A DNA stretch of 64,000 nt, from NCBI GenBank assembly GCA_932294295.1, contig OW028574.1, positions 55,021,797-55,085,796 on the forward strand. Direction: 5' to 3'. Shown here in pieces: positions 45,531-60,122 of the stretch. The position numbers and the translations under genes are program-made. Numbering within the stretch: the stretch's first letter is position 1; each line of letters opens with the position of its first letter. This stretch comes from Alitta virens. Its lineage: Eukaryota; Annelida; Polychaeta; Phyllodocida; Nereididae. Under the pieces are notes generated by a model. It was not told the DNA's origin, ran no database searches, and saw only the letters and a program-made list of their open reading frames with translations.

Positions 45531-47500
45531 TCAAAGTGACAGTCACATAATATAATATGAGTGTTAATAATTTGTAAAAACAAGATATTTTAACCGCGAT
45601 ACAAAAGCGCAACTTAAAAACCAAATTGATTGAAGATCTGACCAGTAGAAGCCGAGAAAAGTTAAGAAACGGACATTTTTTTTGTTTTATTTTCTAGAAT
45701 TGTTTCAATAAAATAAATCCACTATATTAGTGCTACTTTACGTAAAAGCTAAAAATCGGATTTCAGGATATTTATTATATGCGTGGTGGCGCACCTGTCA
45801 CTTCACTGCTGCGCCCTCTGAGAATAGACAATTTCTATTGCTTTTTTACAAAAGCTTTACTGTATGTGTGTTGCATCAAATTCGATTTTATAACTTAAGA
45901 AAGTAAGATGTTTATATCTTGCACATTTTAATACATAAAATGTGTTTAAATCTCAAATAATCTCTAACGATCACGCACGTGCAACCACGACGCTACGTCA
46001 TGAGCAATTAAAAAAATGGAATGCTACCAATTCACAACTTTAAAAACGATAAATATAGTATTTTTCAAGGTGTGTTGATTGCGTTGATGCTATAATTGAT
46101 GTGTTAAACATTAGGATAGTCAGATTGTAGTTCTGTGACGCAAAATGTTGTTAATTCTTGAGGAATGGCCTGTGACATCATTCCCGTTGATTCACTGTTC
46201 TGTTGATATTTTTTAGGACGGCGTGACTATCACAACTTTTTTGGTGTGATTTCGTCGTAATCTTTGCAGTATTTTGTGGTTATTAAGCCAGCTCAGTGAC
46301 CAGCAATCACACACAGAAAAAGATAAATATATTGCCTACAATTATGACTAGAGTGATTGTCTCCGAAAAGTGGCATTATTCTTTAAATAGTGATTGTTTA
46401 CAAAAGTGACTTTTTGAAAATGCCTATGGTTTGGAATCAGTCCCTACATCTACATGTAGAGACTGATGGATCGGTCTAGCTGTAGACTAGACTAGAGTCA
46501 CCATATTTTACCTAATTTGATAAAGTCCTTCATTACCACTTTGAAAATGCATGTGTTATGCACATCATATCATTACTTTATTTATCATGGTATTACTAGT
46601 ATTACATGTAATGATTGCATATATTTGTTCAGCTTTTCATGTATTGCTGATATTAACGCACAGTTATGTTTCCAGCAATACAATTAAGCTCTTACTAAAT
46701 AAAACTCATACTTAACTTGCTATGTCTCATTTATATTTACAAATATATATAAACATTGCTTTTTTTATTGACACCCATATTAATCATGTTATATAGGCAA
46801 ATTGTATAATTACTTATATCTTACACAGCATTATTACTAGCATTAGATGAATAATTGACTTCCTTTATTGTTTAACCATGTGTGCATATTTAGTGTTACA
46901 TTGTAACTTCTTATATATATATATATGTACATTTATGTCCTATTACATTCAATCATGTTCTGCCCACCAGTAACGAGGTGTTACATCTTTTATATTTATA
47001 TCATATGTACTTTTATACATTTGTTTATATTAGATTGTATTTACATTCCTTTCATTTCACCCCAGACCATTCAACACTAACTTATCTACTTAGTGCCATC
47101 ATGGAGCCTTCTGAAAAGTTCTGATGGCTCCATGGTCCCAATATCATGTACAATGACATGTCTACTGCTAATATTTTTCACGTTGCCAGATATCTATTCT
47201 TTTTTTTTTTTAAAGAATTTTCTTGTTAAAACCATTGTTGGCCAAACGTATGGCGTCTTCTCCACATTCCCAAATAGGCACAAAATATTGCAAAACTCCA
47301 ATCGGAAAGTGATGAATCTTTATTCCAATAAGCTTTTAGAAACAATTTACCCCTATGATACACACCGCCATTAGTGTTTCCAAAGAATCCTCTACAACCT
47401 TGATTTTATATCATGCCAAATTTCTTTTTTTTTCACACTGCTACCTTCTATAAACAAATACTCTACAAATATTTTGTGGCATTACTAATATTAACCTTTC

Positions 47501-47629
47501 GACATCCCAGAAAGCATTCCCAATCGTTTCAACGTCAGCGCGCTGTTGGCGATGTTAATACGATGTTGTAACGGCAGTGGCCAATATTGAAACGATGCTG
47601 GACCGATTCGGAATGCTATCTGGGATGTC
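47501..47629. mobile_element. 129-bp MITE-like element with 26-bp inverted ends
   Basis: The left end (47501-47526) and right end (47604-47629) are inverted copies with two mismatches, beginning GACATCCCAGA. The interior also pairs around CGTTTCAA/TTGAAACG. No clear target duplication. Confidence 0.78.
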
Positions 47630-50600
47630 CAGTTCAGTTGTCAAAAATAAACAGAAAGAAGATGATATTACTTGATTGGTAGTTTTCAGAAATAATTAAT
47701 TTACAATCTGAAAGTTGGTAAAATGGGACACCTATACCAGAAATCCAAATATGTTAATAGGAGTACATAGGTAAGCAGTGTGGGACCCTGGACCAATCGC
47801 CCCATCAAAGCTGCTTCTAGTTATTATAGAGCTTGGTTTTTTCCTGCAACAGCTGTGACCAGAGTCTCAAGGGACTACCTGTCTGTGTTGCTTTCTTCCC
47901 AGGGGACGGAGTGAATCAAGGAGCCCAGCTGAGCCCATTGCTATCCTGGTTAAAGCAAGCCATAAGCATTGTCTTCAGCTCAACAAGCCCATCTTAAGAA
48001 AAGAGGATATTGGTTTTATTACAATAACCTCATTCAGTCTCATTATGTCACTGATGAATCAGCTACCTGACATAACAGAATAAAGGTCAATTATTTCTGT
48101 GAAATACTGGCACAGATGACAGTATTGCATGATTTGAAATTCAGATTGAATGGCTTTTGTTTGGGCCATCTGCAACAATGGTATTTTGTTAAGAATAGTC
48201 TCCATGAAATGGATATTTTACAAATTATTGCTAAATATCTTCAGGGTCCCTGGAAACTGAAGTGACTTACTTTTACGAGATTGCTACCCACCTACAACGA
48301 TTGCTGACCGAACAAATTATTTCAATGTTCAGTGGTCTAGAATACTTTTCAATTAGCGTATAGTATCCTAATTTTGCGTGATTTGCCTTACTTGAACATA
48401 ATTGAGCAACTTTGAATCGAGGCCCATAGGTCAAAGATGGCTGGTTTGGTTGTGCAAGACATATGGTGAGTTGCTCTAAATGAGAATCTGTACACATGCG
48501 CGCTGCTAGCCCAGTAATTAAAGCGAATATAGATGGCGCGGGCAGTGGACTTGTACACAGTAAATATGTACATTTTGTGTTTACTGTTCAGTTTTAGATA
48601 TTGGGTAACAGGAGATCATGACTAAGCTTGGACACCGTTGCTTATATAAGACAGGAGGTATTTTCGGTTCTGAAATGTCATTTGGGCCTTGTCATGGTTA
48701 TTAAACACTTTCTGTGGACCTAAGCATGGCAAATTTCTATGCAATTAAGACAAGTTTCATGCAAATTCTCAAGATGAGATTCATATAACTTCTGCTCTGT
48801 CAATTTCTCTCGCCATAATTAAAGGGCAACCTGGATTCAATCAAAATCGTGTTTAACCACCAAATAATGGTTTAAATTGTTTCCGAAATATATCTGATCT
48901 AAGATATTTACTTTTGACAACCAATTGAACAAAGTGACTATTGGCCAGACAACTTAACTCAAAAATTCCACGTAATTGTTGAAAAAACTGAGGCATTCAT
49001 AAGCAACCGATTTATAAACTTTCAACGGATTTGGGATATGTGTAAAACAACATTTTCTGTTCTTCCCTGAGGAACTACTCCAGCGTAAATGTCTGTTAAG
49101 TTGATGTATCTGTGGCTAAAATTCAAAGGTGACAGGGCAGAGCTGAGAATGAAAGACACAAAGTGATTAGACTAAGTGAAGCATCAGCCCCTGTGACAGC
49201 CAATGTCACTCCTCAGGGAAAGTGACATTTGAAGAGAACTTTGTCTCAGGGCTCTTCAATCTTTAAGAACCTTCTATTGTACTACTGCCTGGAGCCATAC
49301 AGTGAACATTCTACAAAGACATGTGTTTCAGACAACAACAAAAAAACCCAGAGCTTATACAGAAATGTGTCACTGACCTTCCAGAAAGAGAAAAGTAACA
49401 AGTGAAAAACTGCACTGCACATCACACAATTTTACCCATGGGTGATTTAACACTCTAACTCTAGTAGCCCCAAGGACAGGCCAATATTTTTGCCACCAAA
49501 GATCGTTCAACGATCGTTTATCTGTCAGACATCCTCTGATGTGGGGTCTCCTCATAAGTCAAGGTCGACGATACTCAATGATTACTCATACTGTTGATTG
49601 TCTTTAGGCAATTACCACCAAATGACACTCCATCACTAATTAATTAATTTACTAATTGATACTGCATGACTGACTTGTCCACCAATTAATAGTCAATGAC
49701 TAACTCTACGTAACTGTCCACCATATGATACTCAATGATAACAAAGTAATGATGACGACTTTTAGTGTGAAGGTTTGAATGTTTAAATTTTATGAACTTT
49801 TACAGTCAATCTTGACAGCTGGGGGTCACACATCTACATCTTGTCAATGCAATCAATATCAATCAGAAACGGTACACATTATAAACATCTAAACGCTAGA
49901 TTCAGCCAGCATAATACAGATAAAGAACAAATATTTTTCATCTACTTGTTTGAAAAAAAAAAAACTGCATATGCTGAGACAACCAAATTATATAAGACAA
50001 AACAAGATTCCTCATTTGTGGCTATGGCATATATCATATATCATGCATTCGTGCTTCAGGACACATCTACAGCAATCAGAGATATTACCTCAGACTGAAT
50101 CATATCAATTTTGTGGCGATACAGACACTCTTCTGACATATGCCCAAATGGACATAAATGCTGCAAATAATTGGTATATTGCCATAATCATACCACCTGG
50201 GCCCTTGGGCTCTGTGGACTGTTCCAAAGTCACGAGCCAGCCATTCTGGATGTTTCTGCATAGACTGAGGCATTGCAGACACGTGTGAAGACATCTATCT
50301 AGGCCAAGACGACCAACTTACTTTAACAGTGATTGGCACCTTGCTGTTTGATTCCCACTCTTGGCCAATCATTATAATTTAATTGACCAAAAAAAAAGGG
50401 AGTAGAACTTGTTTACCTGACAGTATATATCTGCCGTCAACGAAGCATGTATACTATACAAGTACAATAAAACTTGCCAGTGGAATTCAAATAAACCGCA
50501 CATTTTGGTGACAAGAACTGGCTTCAGACACCAATGGATAACATGGACAAATACCTTTAAATCATTTGCTTTGACGTAAAGATCCATTCTCATTTTTATT

Positions 50601-51394
50601 GTACTCAAATGTGTCATGTCATCCATTTTGATGGGATGCATCAAGTGGAATCTGGGTGAAATAAGAAGAATTTTATCTCAGCATAGATGGCTAAAACAAT
50701 TTTGTGGCTAATTATTTCAACATTCTGGTTCCTCATGACCTTTTAAACTGAGAGAATAACGAAGGGCCCAAGGCTATGAGGAAATGCAGCGGGAAAGCAT
50801 CTCCTTTCAAGGGTAATTATTCAGTACAAAGAGCTCTGGATATCCACTGAGGACCAAAAGGCATTACACTTGGACAAGCCTTTTACCCGGTTCAAATTCT
50901 AAGCACATCAACTTAGTTCAGTGGAAAATATAAAGCCAATTAAACCCGAAGGAAAGCAAGATTTAGACATGACCTTAGGAGTAATTTACTTTGATTATAC
51001 GTGACTAGAAATGGGGACTGAGATGAAAAACTACTCGGACTATATGCAATGACTGTAAGAACAGAAGATGACATTTAGATATTAAATATATCTGATGCAC
51101 CAAGATGATGGTATTCCAGTTTCTCATAGATAGATATCTAATTTTTTATCTAATACCACGATCTGTCGGTGACAAGCTAATCCGGCTATGCAAAACTATA
51201 ATCCGGATCCAGTAAAATCAAAATTTTATGGTCTAATTGCAATTAAAAATCAAATGTTTGTTAAACACACACACACAGCTTGTGAATTGTGTTATCAACA
51301 GAGGGCATTGTGCATGGGGGTTTGAACTGTCCAAAGGATAGCTGAAGATATAAATGGATAGGTGTGGTCAGCTATAACTTCAGGCAGAGACTAC

Positions 51395-51515
51395 TATATG
51401 GCCAAATGTGCCACGTGCGTTTTCCATGAGAAGGATAAACGCATGGAAAACGCATGGTTTTTAGCTAATTATAATGAGGCAAAAACCATGCATTTTCCAT
51501 GCGTTTATCCAAACC
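51395..51515. mobile_element. Palindromic MITE, copy 1 (right end degraded)
   Basis: Shares a 79-bp perfectly identical stretch with the element at 60123-60268, including two nested hairpins. The right end differs, and the outer inverted repeat is not complete here. Confidence 0.8.
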
Positions 51516-54500
51516 GTATGTTGTATATTTTTATGCCCTACATTTGATTGAATACTACCTCTGACTAGTTCAATAACCATTTTTATATATACATTATAGA
51601 AACCTACTTTCCACAATCAGTAACTTAACTCTGCTTTTATCTTCTTCTTGTGTTGTTTGCCTTTCAAACGCTGGATTTTCATGTTAATTAATTAAAGTCA
51701 TGATGATATAATAACTTCAACGGTTTAGTATAATCTTCGCATCAGTTACCTGGTAGCTCCTTATATCCACATTTATCTTCTCCCAATATGTAATTCAGGA
51801 GTCGTTTTAGCCTCTGGGGAAGTAATAGCCTTTTTGTTGGTGAAACAAGAAACTTGGATGACGAGTTCTTCTAAGATCAAATGTTAAGGACACTGTCTTT
51901 TGTCTGCAGCAAATCACCAATGCCAGGAATTCTCGGCACTGTTCTGCACGACCTATGGGTCTGACCCATCAGTAATGCCTTTTTCTATGTTTAAACGGCT
52001 GTCTTTGAGCAAACAGAAGCACAAGACAGCATATAGAGAGCTATCGGACTCCCCTTATCTTGTCCTTATACGATGTAACACAACGATGTGACACCACTTA
52101 AACACCACCTCACCACTAAGACCACCTCACACCTAAGACCACAAATTGTTTCGACCTTAGTGTATTCTTACCAGTTTATGTTACTTCATTAATAAGAGCA
52201 AAGTTGCCCAAAATATGGTCTCAATGCCCAGTTTCCACTGAATCAAGGATTTCTAGGTATGGTATGGCTAAAAATGGCGGTTTGTTTCTGCTACACCACA
52301 AACCCTGGTGTCAGCAGTTTATAATAAGCTAAAATAAACCACATTTGAGCTAACATTGCATGACATTTCGTATATAACCTGCATCCTAACGTTATAACTG
52401 GTAGTAATATAATTGGACATTAGGATTGGGTAGTAAAGCCATAATTTACATGTTATTCTTTAATAAACTGTTTTACCTACAACAATTTAACAACGGCCTG
52501 TCAAACAGAACCTAGAGCAAACTAGAACATCTTTGTTAAGGGTCTCACACCTGGCATAAAACCAAGCTGGCTATGTTAACTTTAGAATTGAATTATACAT
52601 GCTTCAGAAAATTCTAACGTACAATAAAAGACATCTTAAAAACCAACCAAATAATCTGTCCCATCTGGACATTTGCATTGGATGTCAACTAGTCTTCAGA
52701 CATAATTAACATCCCTTGGGTCCGGAGATCAATCTTATGCTGTTTAATGACCAAAGGAGGTGACCATGTCTCCAACCTGTAATGATTTGTTAACCGACCC
52801 AGTAACAAGCGAGGGTGCATTTTACATTTTCTGACCTGGCAGGTTGTTATTACTGTCCTGCTGGCCTAAGTCTTGCCAATGAAAGGTCGCGGGGGCCTAG
52901 AAGGTTAGTAATTATTTAGCAAAAGGCGCCTGGGGAGAGGTCTAGATATCCCAGGCAGGAAATGCCATCTGAACGTACAGGTGCTGCTCTAAGATTACGA
53001 TTGGGCTGCGTGGTTGGTAAGAGAAGGCTGGGCCATGAATAATACAAGCATGGCGTTTTATTTCAGGGATCTTGGCTTGGGGGCACAGCATACTGCTGCT
53101 GCTGCTGCCATGACAGTCGAATAATCCAAGTCTAACTGTCAAACTGTCAATTAAGGGGACAGTCTACTGCTGCCCGTCATGAATTATGTGCTTTGTTAAC
53201 ACGTGCCAGTGAGTGCATCTCTGCCAGCAGCAGTAACAAAAGATGCGAGGATGGCAAAAACTACCCGTGGTATTGTCTGTTTAATGCTCTGCCTGATAGC
53301 CTGATTTTTCCTGATTTATATGTACATACATTATGAAAACTCAATTCGCCACCGGCAGGCCAGCCACTGATAACACATCATGCATCATAGTGGTATGCAT
53401 ACATTTATGGAGAGAAAATTCAATGACACACGACCTCACCATTAGGTTGCTTATAATAGAGTCACGTCAAGACCACCTCTCTATTGAAGCCACACAACAC
53501 ATGTGGGGAATGATATTCATACCACTGATTTGGGTCTTCAAAATGACTGAACACATTGTAATTATGAAGCATATAGAGAGATGTAGCTATAAATCAAACG
53601 CCATCTTTCTAACTGATAAAAGTCCTATCTTCCCATTGATCTTTGTTTTTGCCTCAAAATGGTATACAGCCGTGGCCATAAATTTTTAGATGGTGACTAT
53701 AACACTTTTTTTCTTCTTCTTGCATCATAGGGTTAAAAACCCTTTAAAAAGCCGTGTATATGGCCTAGGGTATTGCGATGGCCTGCATGTCAGTCAGTTT
53801 GTCCCTCCCTTTTGTCTCTCTGTCTGTCTGTCAAACACACTTATAGACATGATAACTTTAGGTCTTTTGATTCTAAGCTCATGGAACTACATGTTCCTGA
53901 GAGGAAAACCTTGAATGAGTTTTAAAAAATGGACGAATTTTATTGTTTTTAGGTCACAATTGTCCAACTCATCCAGAACCGTGTTGCTCTTTACTCAACC
54001 CCCGCCAGAAAAACATATATATATAAAGTTGATTTTTATTTTTAAATTCATAAAAAAATGAAGGAATCTGACCACCACAATGATATTTTTACCAGAAGAC
54101 CACTAGATGTGTGTGATATTGGGAAAAAAATATGGAAATGATGGTGAACTCTCTTGTTGGTCAAAATTACATTAGAATAAAGGGCTTTTTTCACAATCGT
54201 ATATTATTTGTCGGTTTAAAACTACTCTGGCTTCCATCTTTTTGCAAATAAGGTGGTTTTGGCCATTCATATATGTGCAGGTGGACCATAAGAAGCAAGA
54301 AAATAAATATGAGCTCTTATTCTTGCATAGATTCCACACAGCCCTGCAAAAAATAAAGTCTCGTTTTGCAACATTTCCCATTTTCACCCTTTTTTCAGAG
54401 CATTAAAGTTTAAAAAATATCACTAATAGCCCAGATGTAACAGAATACATGGTTTCAATACAACTTCTTTACTCTAGGTACAACATTTCATGCCTACATT

Positions 54501-54770
54501 ATGAAAAATAAGAGAGATATGGACATCTTAACTTGGTAACTCATGCGGTTGTGCTTTTCCACAAAAAATCTATAAAATTTCAAATTGCTGTATCTTCTAA
54601 ACCATGGATACTGGAGACCTAAAATTTTGGATTTTTCCATTAGTTATATAGTCCTACAAATGGTATTTTTTGCAGAATTTTTTGAGATGGTGACCTGGGA
54701 AGTTTGTCTGAATTTCGGTGAATTCATATGGATTGACCCTATTACAAGTGTGAGTGGATAATTGGATACA

Positions 54771-55070
54771 GGCATTTCAATTCAATTCAATTTTATTGGG
54801 CTCATCAACAAATTGTCATGGAGCAACAAAAAAATTCAGTGATGACGAATTTATGGTGCATAGCCTTATGTATTGACAACCGCTGCACAGCTGTACATGC
54901 ATACCATACCCCCAGAGAGATGTGAAAGACTCATGCTTGAACAGGCCAGCCAAGGCCTGCCAAGGTTGAGCTCATCTATAATGACAACAGACTCAACACC
55001 CAATACATAAAAGACATGACAAGTACATTTGGGGTTCAAAAATTCACACCGTACATTAAATCCTTGGCTA
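54771..55070 (-). mobile_element. Probable LINE 3' end (reverse)
   Basis: On the minus strand it ends in AATAAAATTGAATTGAATTG, a short-repeat tail like those of many non-LTR elements. No coding part was recognised. Confidence 0.3.
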
Positions 55071-56151
55071 AATCACTATCATACACATGCAAGGCAAGGA
55101 CAATAGCATCATATCTTCCGTTCTATTGTTATCAGTCAGCTCATTGTTTTCACAAGCAACTAATTAGCTTTACGCATTGTCTAGCATAGTATCTACAGAA
55201 GCATTGCAATCATTGCAATCTTTGCAGTCCGAGCGATTGTTTCATTTTTAGAATGGTGCACATGAGGCAATATGGCGGAAAAACTTCGGAGGTTGGAGGT
55301 AATTCCTTGAGGTATGGAATGGAGGTCAGAGAGCAGGGGGAGGCAGAGAGTCTGAAATGAGGCTGCTGGCAGCAATGCATTGTGGGATAAGTGTCAACGA
55401 CAGACAGGCAGGCAGAGTCAGATCCATTGGTGTCTGCCCTTGCATATCTAGATGCCGTAGAATGCTACTCTAGGCCCCCGGGGTATTCCAAAGTAAGCAA
55501 TGCCTTCAATAACTGTTTTCATATGTGCAATACAGCATTCCTGTCACAAGGAGCCATCTCCTTTCACTTGATTCCCAGCAGCTAGATTGCCCTACTAAAC
55601 CTGACATATCCTTCAGTGAGCATTGTGAGCTGAAGTTCCACCAGGATCTGCCTTAAAATTGGGCTATTCACTTTGCAAATTGAGCTGGAAACCTTTTTTT
55701 TATAAGAAAAGTTTTTCCTGACTGTAAGACTAGAAACTTGTCCAGCATAACCATCTATTAATCATCTTCAGGGAATCTCAAAATGTACAGGAGAGTTACT
55801 AAGGCTGGCTGCGTCAGTGTGACAAGGTGATACAGTTGAATCAGAGTCATCAGAACTGAACACATACCTTAAATCTGACATACTTATGATATACATCACG
55901 ACATATACCTTGGTATATAGCATACAGCTGAACCCAATTTCATTACTGTGACAAAGCGAAACCAAATCGAGTTCTAACATTGCCTTATGACATCATGATT
56001 TGCCTTGAGGAACAGAACCATATTGTTTAACAATTGGCTGTTTCTGACTTTTAATCAAAACAACATCTTCACATATATAACATAACATGGCTGACCAGAA
56101 ATTCAAAATCAATGGCCACGTTGCAAGTACTACATTTTGTTTCATTAGGTA

Positions 56152-56760
56152 AAACATCTCGGAAATGTATTGACAGATGACCTTAGTGATGAGGAGGATG
56201 TAAAGTTGAAAAGTGGAAAGTTCATCCATGATGTCAACGGCATTATCGTTAACCTTCACGCCGCCAGCAGAAAAACGTGTACGAAGGTGTTTGACACAAA
56301 ATGCCATTTCTATGAATCACAATCATGGTCACTGACTGATACAAAGACTATGGAAATTTTTGATGTGAGATGGCGCAAATCAGTTAGACCATTGTGGAAG
56401 CTACCATGGACAGCCAGATCACATCTACTGCCTGCTTTGGTCAACAAACCAAGTTTTGTGGACCAACTATGCATTCGCTTTGCAAAAATAGCAAAGAGTA
56501 TTGAAGTAGGGCAAAACAGAGTCATGCAACTTCTGATGAACATCAGTTTACAGGAAATGGGGGTTATTGGCAGGAACATTAACTTTGTAAATACCCGATG
56601 GAATTGCGACCTTGCAAAGCAAATGCCAAAACCTCCCAAACCTCAGGATGAAGAAATTGAGGTCCGAGTCCAAGCCGTAAAGGAGTTGACTAATTGCCTA
56701 GAACATTCTTATGTGCTTGAAAATGAAAACTTCCAGAAAAAGACATTGTCGATTTATTAA
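56152..56760 (+). mobile_element. 5'-truncated LINE: C-terminal part of reverse-transcriptase ORF
   Basis: Open frame from VKHLGNVLTDDLSDEEDVK to TAA at 56758. HLGNVLTDD matches the Y-L-G-x-x-I/L-T-x-D region after the RT palm. Then come KCHFYESQSWSL and RWRKSVRPLWKLPWTARSHLL, the W-R-K-x-V-R-x-L-W-x-L-P signature of non-LTR ORF2 C-termini. About 200 codons are intact. A TAG lies directly upstream (56146-56148), and upstream sequence has no RT catalytic domain. Confidence 0.85.
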
Positions 56761-58431
56761 ATTTTATTTCAACTTTCAGATAACTGCCATGACATAACTT
56801 AAATATTCTTAAATTTCATATACTTATGTGCTGCATTCTTATTTTATGCGAATAAAATCATATATATATTAGGCTATAAACTACTGGAATTAAGAACCAC
56901 CCTTATGTATATATTTACCTTTGTAATGTGTCTACTTAAGGGACCAGCTCACCATTGAGACAATATTGTTTGCACCAGAACAAGTTTTTACTGGACTCTC
57001 ACTACCAAATAAATATACTGACTATACTCTTTTTCTCGCCCAAATTAATTTAATGTTCTCCCTTGTCACTCTGCCCAAACATATTTTGAAAACTTTGAAG
57101 CTGAACAGAAATCCTCATCTTGCCTAAGTCTGCTCAGTTGTTCCATTTGGTATTCCACACAACCGCTCTTGGCTTCACCCAAGAGAATAACAACTCCATT
57201 GGATTAGTCTTCAAGAAACATCCACTCTAACATCGTCTTGTGGCCACCTCAAAAAGACATCTATAAACAAGACTACATCTGTGGACACTTGACAAGTAAG
57301 TATCTCCTTGACTGCGAGTGACTGGGTTGCTTGTCCTATCTTGGGGACACGCCATTCCTGTTTGGTCTACAAGCCTACAGTGAAGCCTTTTGAATGTGGT
57401 TCGTCAGTTAGAAGTTATACTCAGCTAGACCATTATTGATACTCACACCACCTGCTTCTAAACTATAGTACAATCTGCCTATCCAAACTTTATACTCTGG
57501 AAGCCAAAACTATAAAGTACAAATGTATGTAAATCACACCTTTATAAATTATACCCTTCTTCTGATAGACCGCAGTCTGTGCCTTATTCTATTGACAGAA
57601 GGCATCTTGGATAAAGGAAGTAACACTCTGCCATCCAAGGTATATGAAGATGGGTGTAATTCTGAATAGTTCAGTAAAGGATGGGCCCAGGTAGTCATGG
57701 CGTGGAACCTACTACTGCATTATACATACAGTGTATAGGTAAGTCAGTTACTTTCAAGCTGTGAGTATATGTTCCTATCAGGCTGAGTGTACTCAAAACT
57801 CAACACGAATTTATCTGTCCTCATACATTACTAATAACAACATATGAAACAATACGAAATGTCATTTCTATTTTCAATATTTGAATGGCCAGGATGAACA
57901 CTCTACTTCAGACACATTAGTATTGCTATCGAGTGCCCTCCCGGGTTTCCGAGAGCTCCAATAATATACACTGTATATACACTGTATACAACTTAGCCAG
58001 ACAATGTTGACGTGAGAGTTTATACGGCACTTGTGTGGCTGTTTTCCTGTTTCCTTCCTTTGTTCATGGTGGACCATTGTATATCGTCCCCATTACGGAC
58101 ACATGCTTGCATGAGTGGAAACAAAGCAGCTATAGAGGAAACCTGCAAGGCAGCTTTATGGCTATTTCTTTCACACTTCTGGGTGACTGGGCAGCCTGGG
58201 ACAACTGCTTGCTGTCTGGTGTTCCACAAGGTGTTTCTGTAAAACCTTGCATTGTATGTATGTGAGTGCACTCCCAGACAATTTCTGCTGTTGCTAAGAC
58301 AACTGGAGGATGGAGACAAAAGCAAAACCTTGCCTTCTGTCTGCTGCATTCATGGTCAGGAGCATGTTACATTATGCAAAGGGAGATAGATGCAGACATA
58401 TGACCGACCAGCCTCCTAACCATCATTTGTT

Positions 58432-58665
58432 TTTACCTTGGTGTAGCCGAATCTTTATTGTTTTTACCGTGGCGTAGCCAGTCGAATGCTTTTTTGTTCT
58501 TACCTTGGCGTAGCCAGCCGAATGCTTTTTTGTTTTTACCGTGGCGTAGCCAGGCGAATGTTTTTTTTGTTTTTACCTTGGCGTAGCCAGCCGAATGCTT
58601 TTTTGTCTTTACCTTGGTGTAGCCAGCCGAATGCTTTTTGGTTTTTACCTTGGCGAAGCTGAATG
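58432..58665. repeat. 36-bp tandem repeat, seven copies
   Basis: Units of 31-37 bp built on TTTTTACCTTGGCGTAGCCA plus a GCCGAATGCTTTTTTG tail. The minus-strand ORF 58433-58732 reads them as 12-residue repeats (KVKTKKHSAGY), then changes frame where a 37-bp unit occurs (KKAFGWLRQGK), so the frame is not under selection. Confidence 0.93.
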
Positions 58666-60122
58666 CTAAGTGTCTGCAGCAGCCGAAACCGCAGAAGCCA
58701 CTTCCTTCATTAATCTCCAAGATACTTAGCACAACTTCCCCTTCTACATCTCAATGCCACTCTTCCATTAAAGATGGCATGCTGATAAGGACATCTCTCA
58801 CATAATGGCATAGTTGCTGTGGTAAATATGATTAAGCGCAAAATTACACCCCCCCCCCCTCCCCCCAACGTCCCTGAGTCGAGACAATGCCAAGGCATGG
58901 TTGTCAAAATTTTAGTGGCTTTCATGCTATTACTCATAACATTGACAACATGCCCGCGGCAGTGTATTTATGAGAAATTACATTGGAACTTCTTTTTAAG
59001 ACCTCTTCACGATATAGACCACCTCATGGGTATTTCAATTTTCACAAAATGTCTGTTTAGATCCAACAACAATAATCTATATATCTTACTGACTCTCCCA
59101 AACGCACCTCACCGATACAAACATTTCAATCTAGGTCACAGAAAGACTGCCCAATATATATAATATGAGCCATTGTACTGTATTTATAAGAACTCCTTAA
59201 TTGGACAGTTTTGTTATTGCAGCCAATTGTGTTTGTTACTAAATGTATGTAATATTTTGTTTGTTTATAATAATTCACTTAATTGTAATCCATTAGTACA
59301 CAGGGCCTTGTTGGTCCCAAGCCTCAGAAATTTGGCCAATTGTCACAGTATTCCTTCACATCCCTGACCTTACAATGCATGATAACAAGGCTGCTCAACT
59401 ATACTTAATATCCCGTTAACCTGTCTGTTTCTGTGCAGTTTGCCAAATGGAGTCATCGAGTGTTTGTGCTGAGCCTAATTCTGCAGCAAAATCCCAATTC
59501 CCCAGAGGTCAATGTTTGCCTCAATGACAGGGGAAAGACGGATCACTGCTTAATCTCTGTCAGGGACTGACATTGGGACAACAATTAGCCTGGATGATCA
59601 TGTCAGAGAAAGACCCAACTGCTATTTACATCAGAAAAGCAACGAAACAAAATCGCATCACTCTCGATACAAGGCACCCAAGCAAACATTCACAAAAAGC
59701 CCCGAAATAGAGTGAACTATCAATCAACAACAGGCGACTGTTCATAAAAAGTTTACATTCAACGGTGCTCATGGATTTTAACTGATGTGTTGCTATGTTA
59801 TTAAAATTAAAGCAAATACATCAACAGTTCAACACTAACATCTAAAGCAAAATATATCAACACTAACATCTAAAAACTCCACTTAAGTCTGGTGGATACT
59901 TCCTCAAATATTGTTGTTCAAATGTATAGAGAATAAAGCTGACTTCAGAATGGGTTTTGCTAAACGTCTGTAACACAAAATTACTAAAGGGCAATAATAC
60001 ATGCTACCTGATTACTAACACGTAGCCTTACTGATTAGTAAGTATCTTTGAGTACCATATGAGACTATCCCGAGTTGTTTTGACCACTGTTTAGTTTTTT
60101 TTTTTTTTTAAGAGTTAATTTG

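Noticed and set aside
50302..50339. Possible extra minus-strand FN3-like exon (WESNSKVPITVK) with donor gtaagt
   Set aside because: It ends in phase 0, whereas the FN3 exon needs phase 1. The acceptor side is AT-rich without a proper pyrimidine tract, and the match is too short.
51362..51547. ORF sharing a peptide with the one at 60127-60321
   Set aside because: The shared peptide is only the MITE core translated in the same frame; palindromic DNA, not a gene family.
53333..53689. 118-codon plus-strand ORF
   Set aside because: No recognisable motif, codon use like the surrounding AT-rich DNA, and no promoter or splice context; probably chance.
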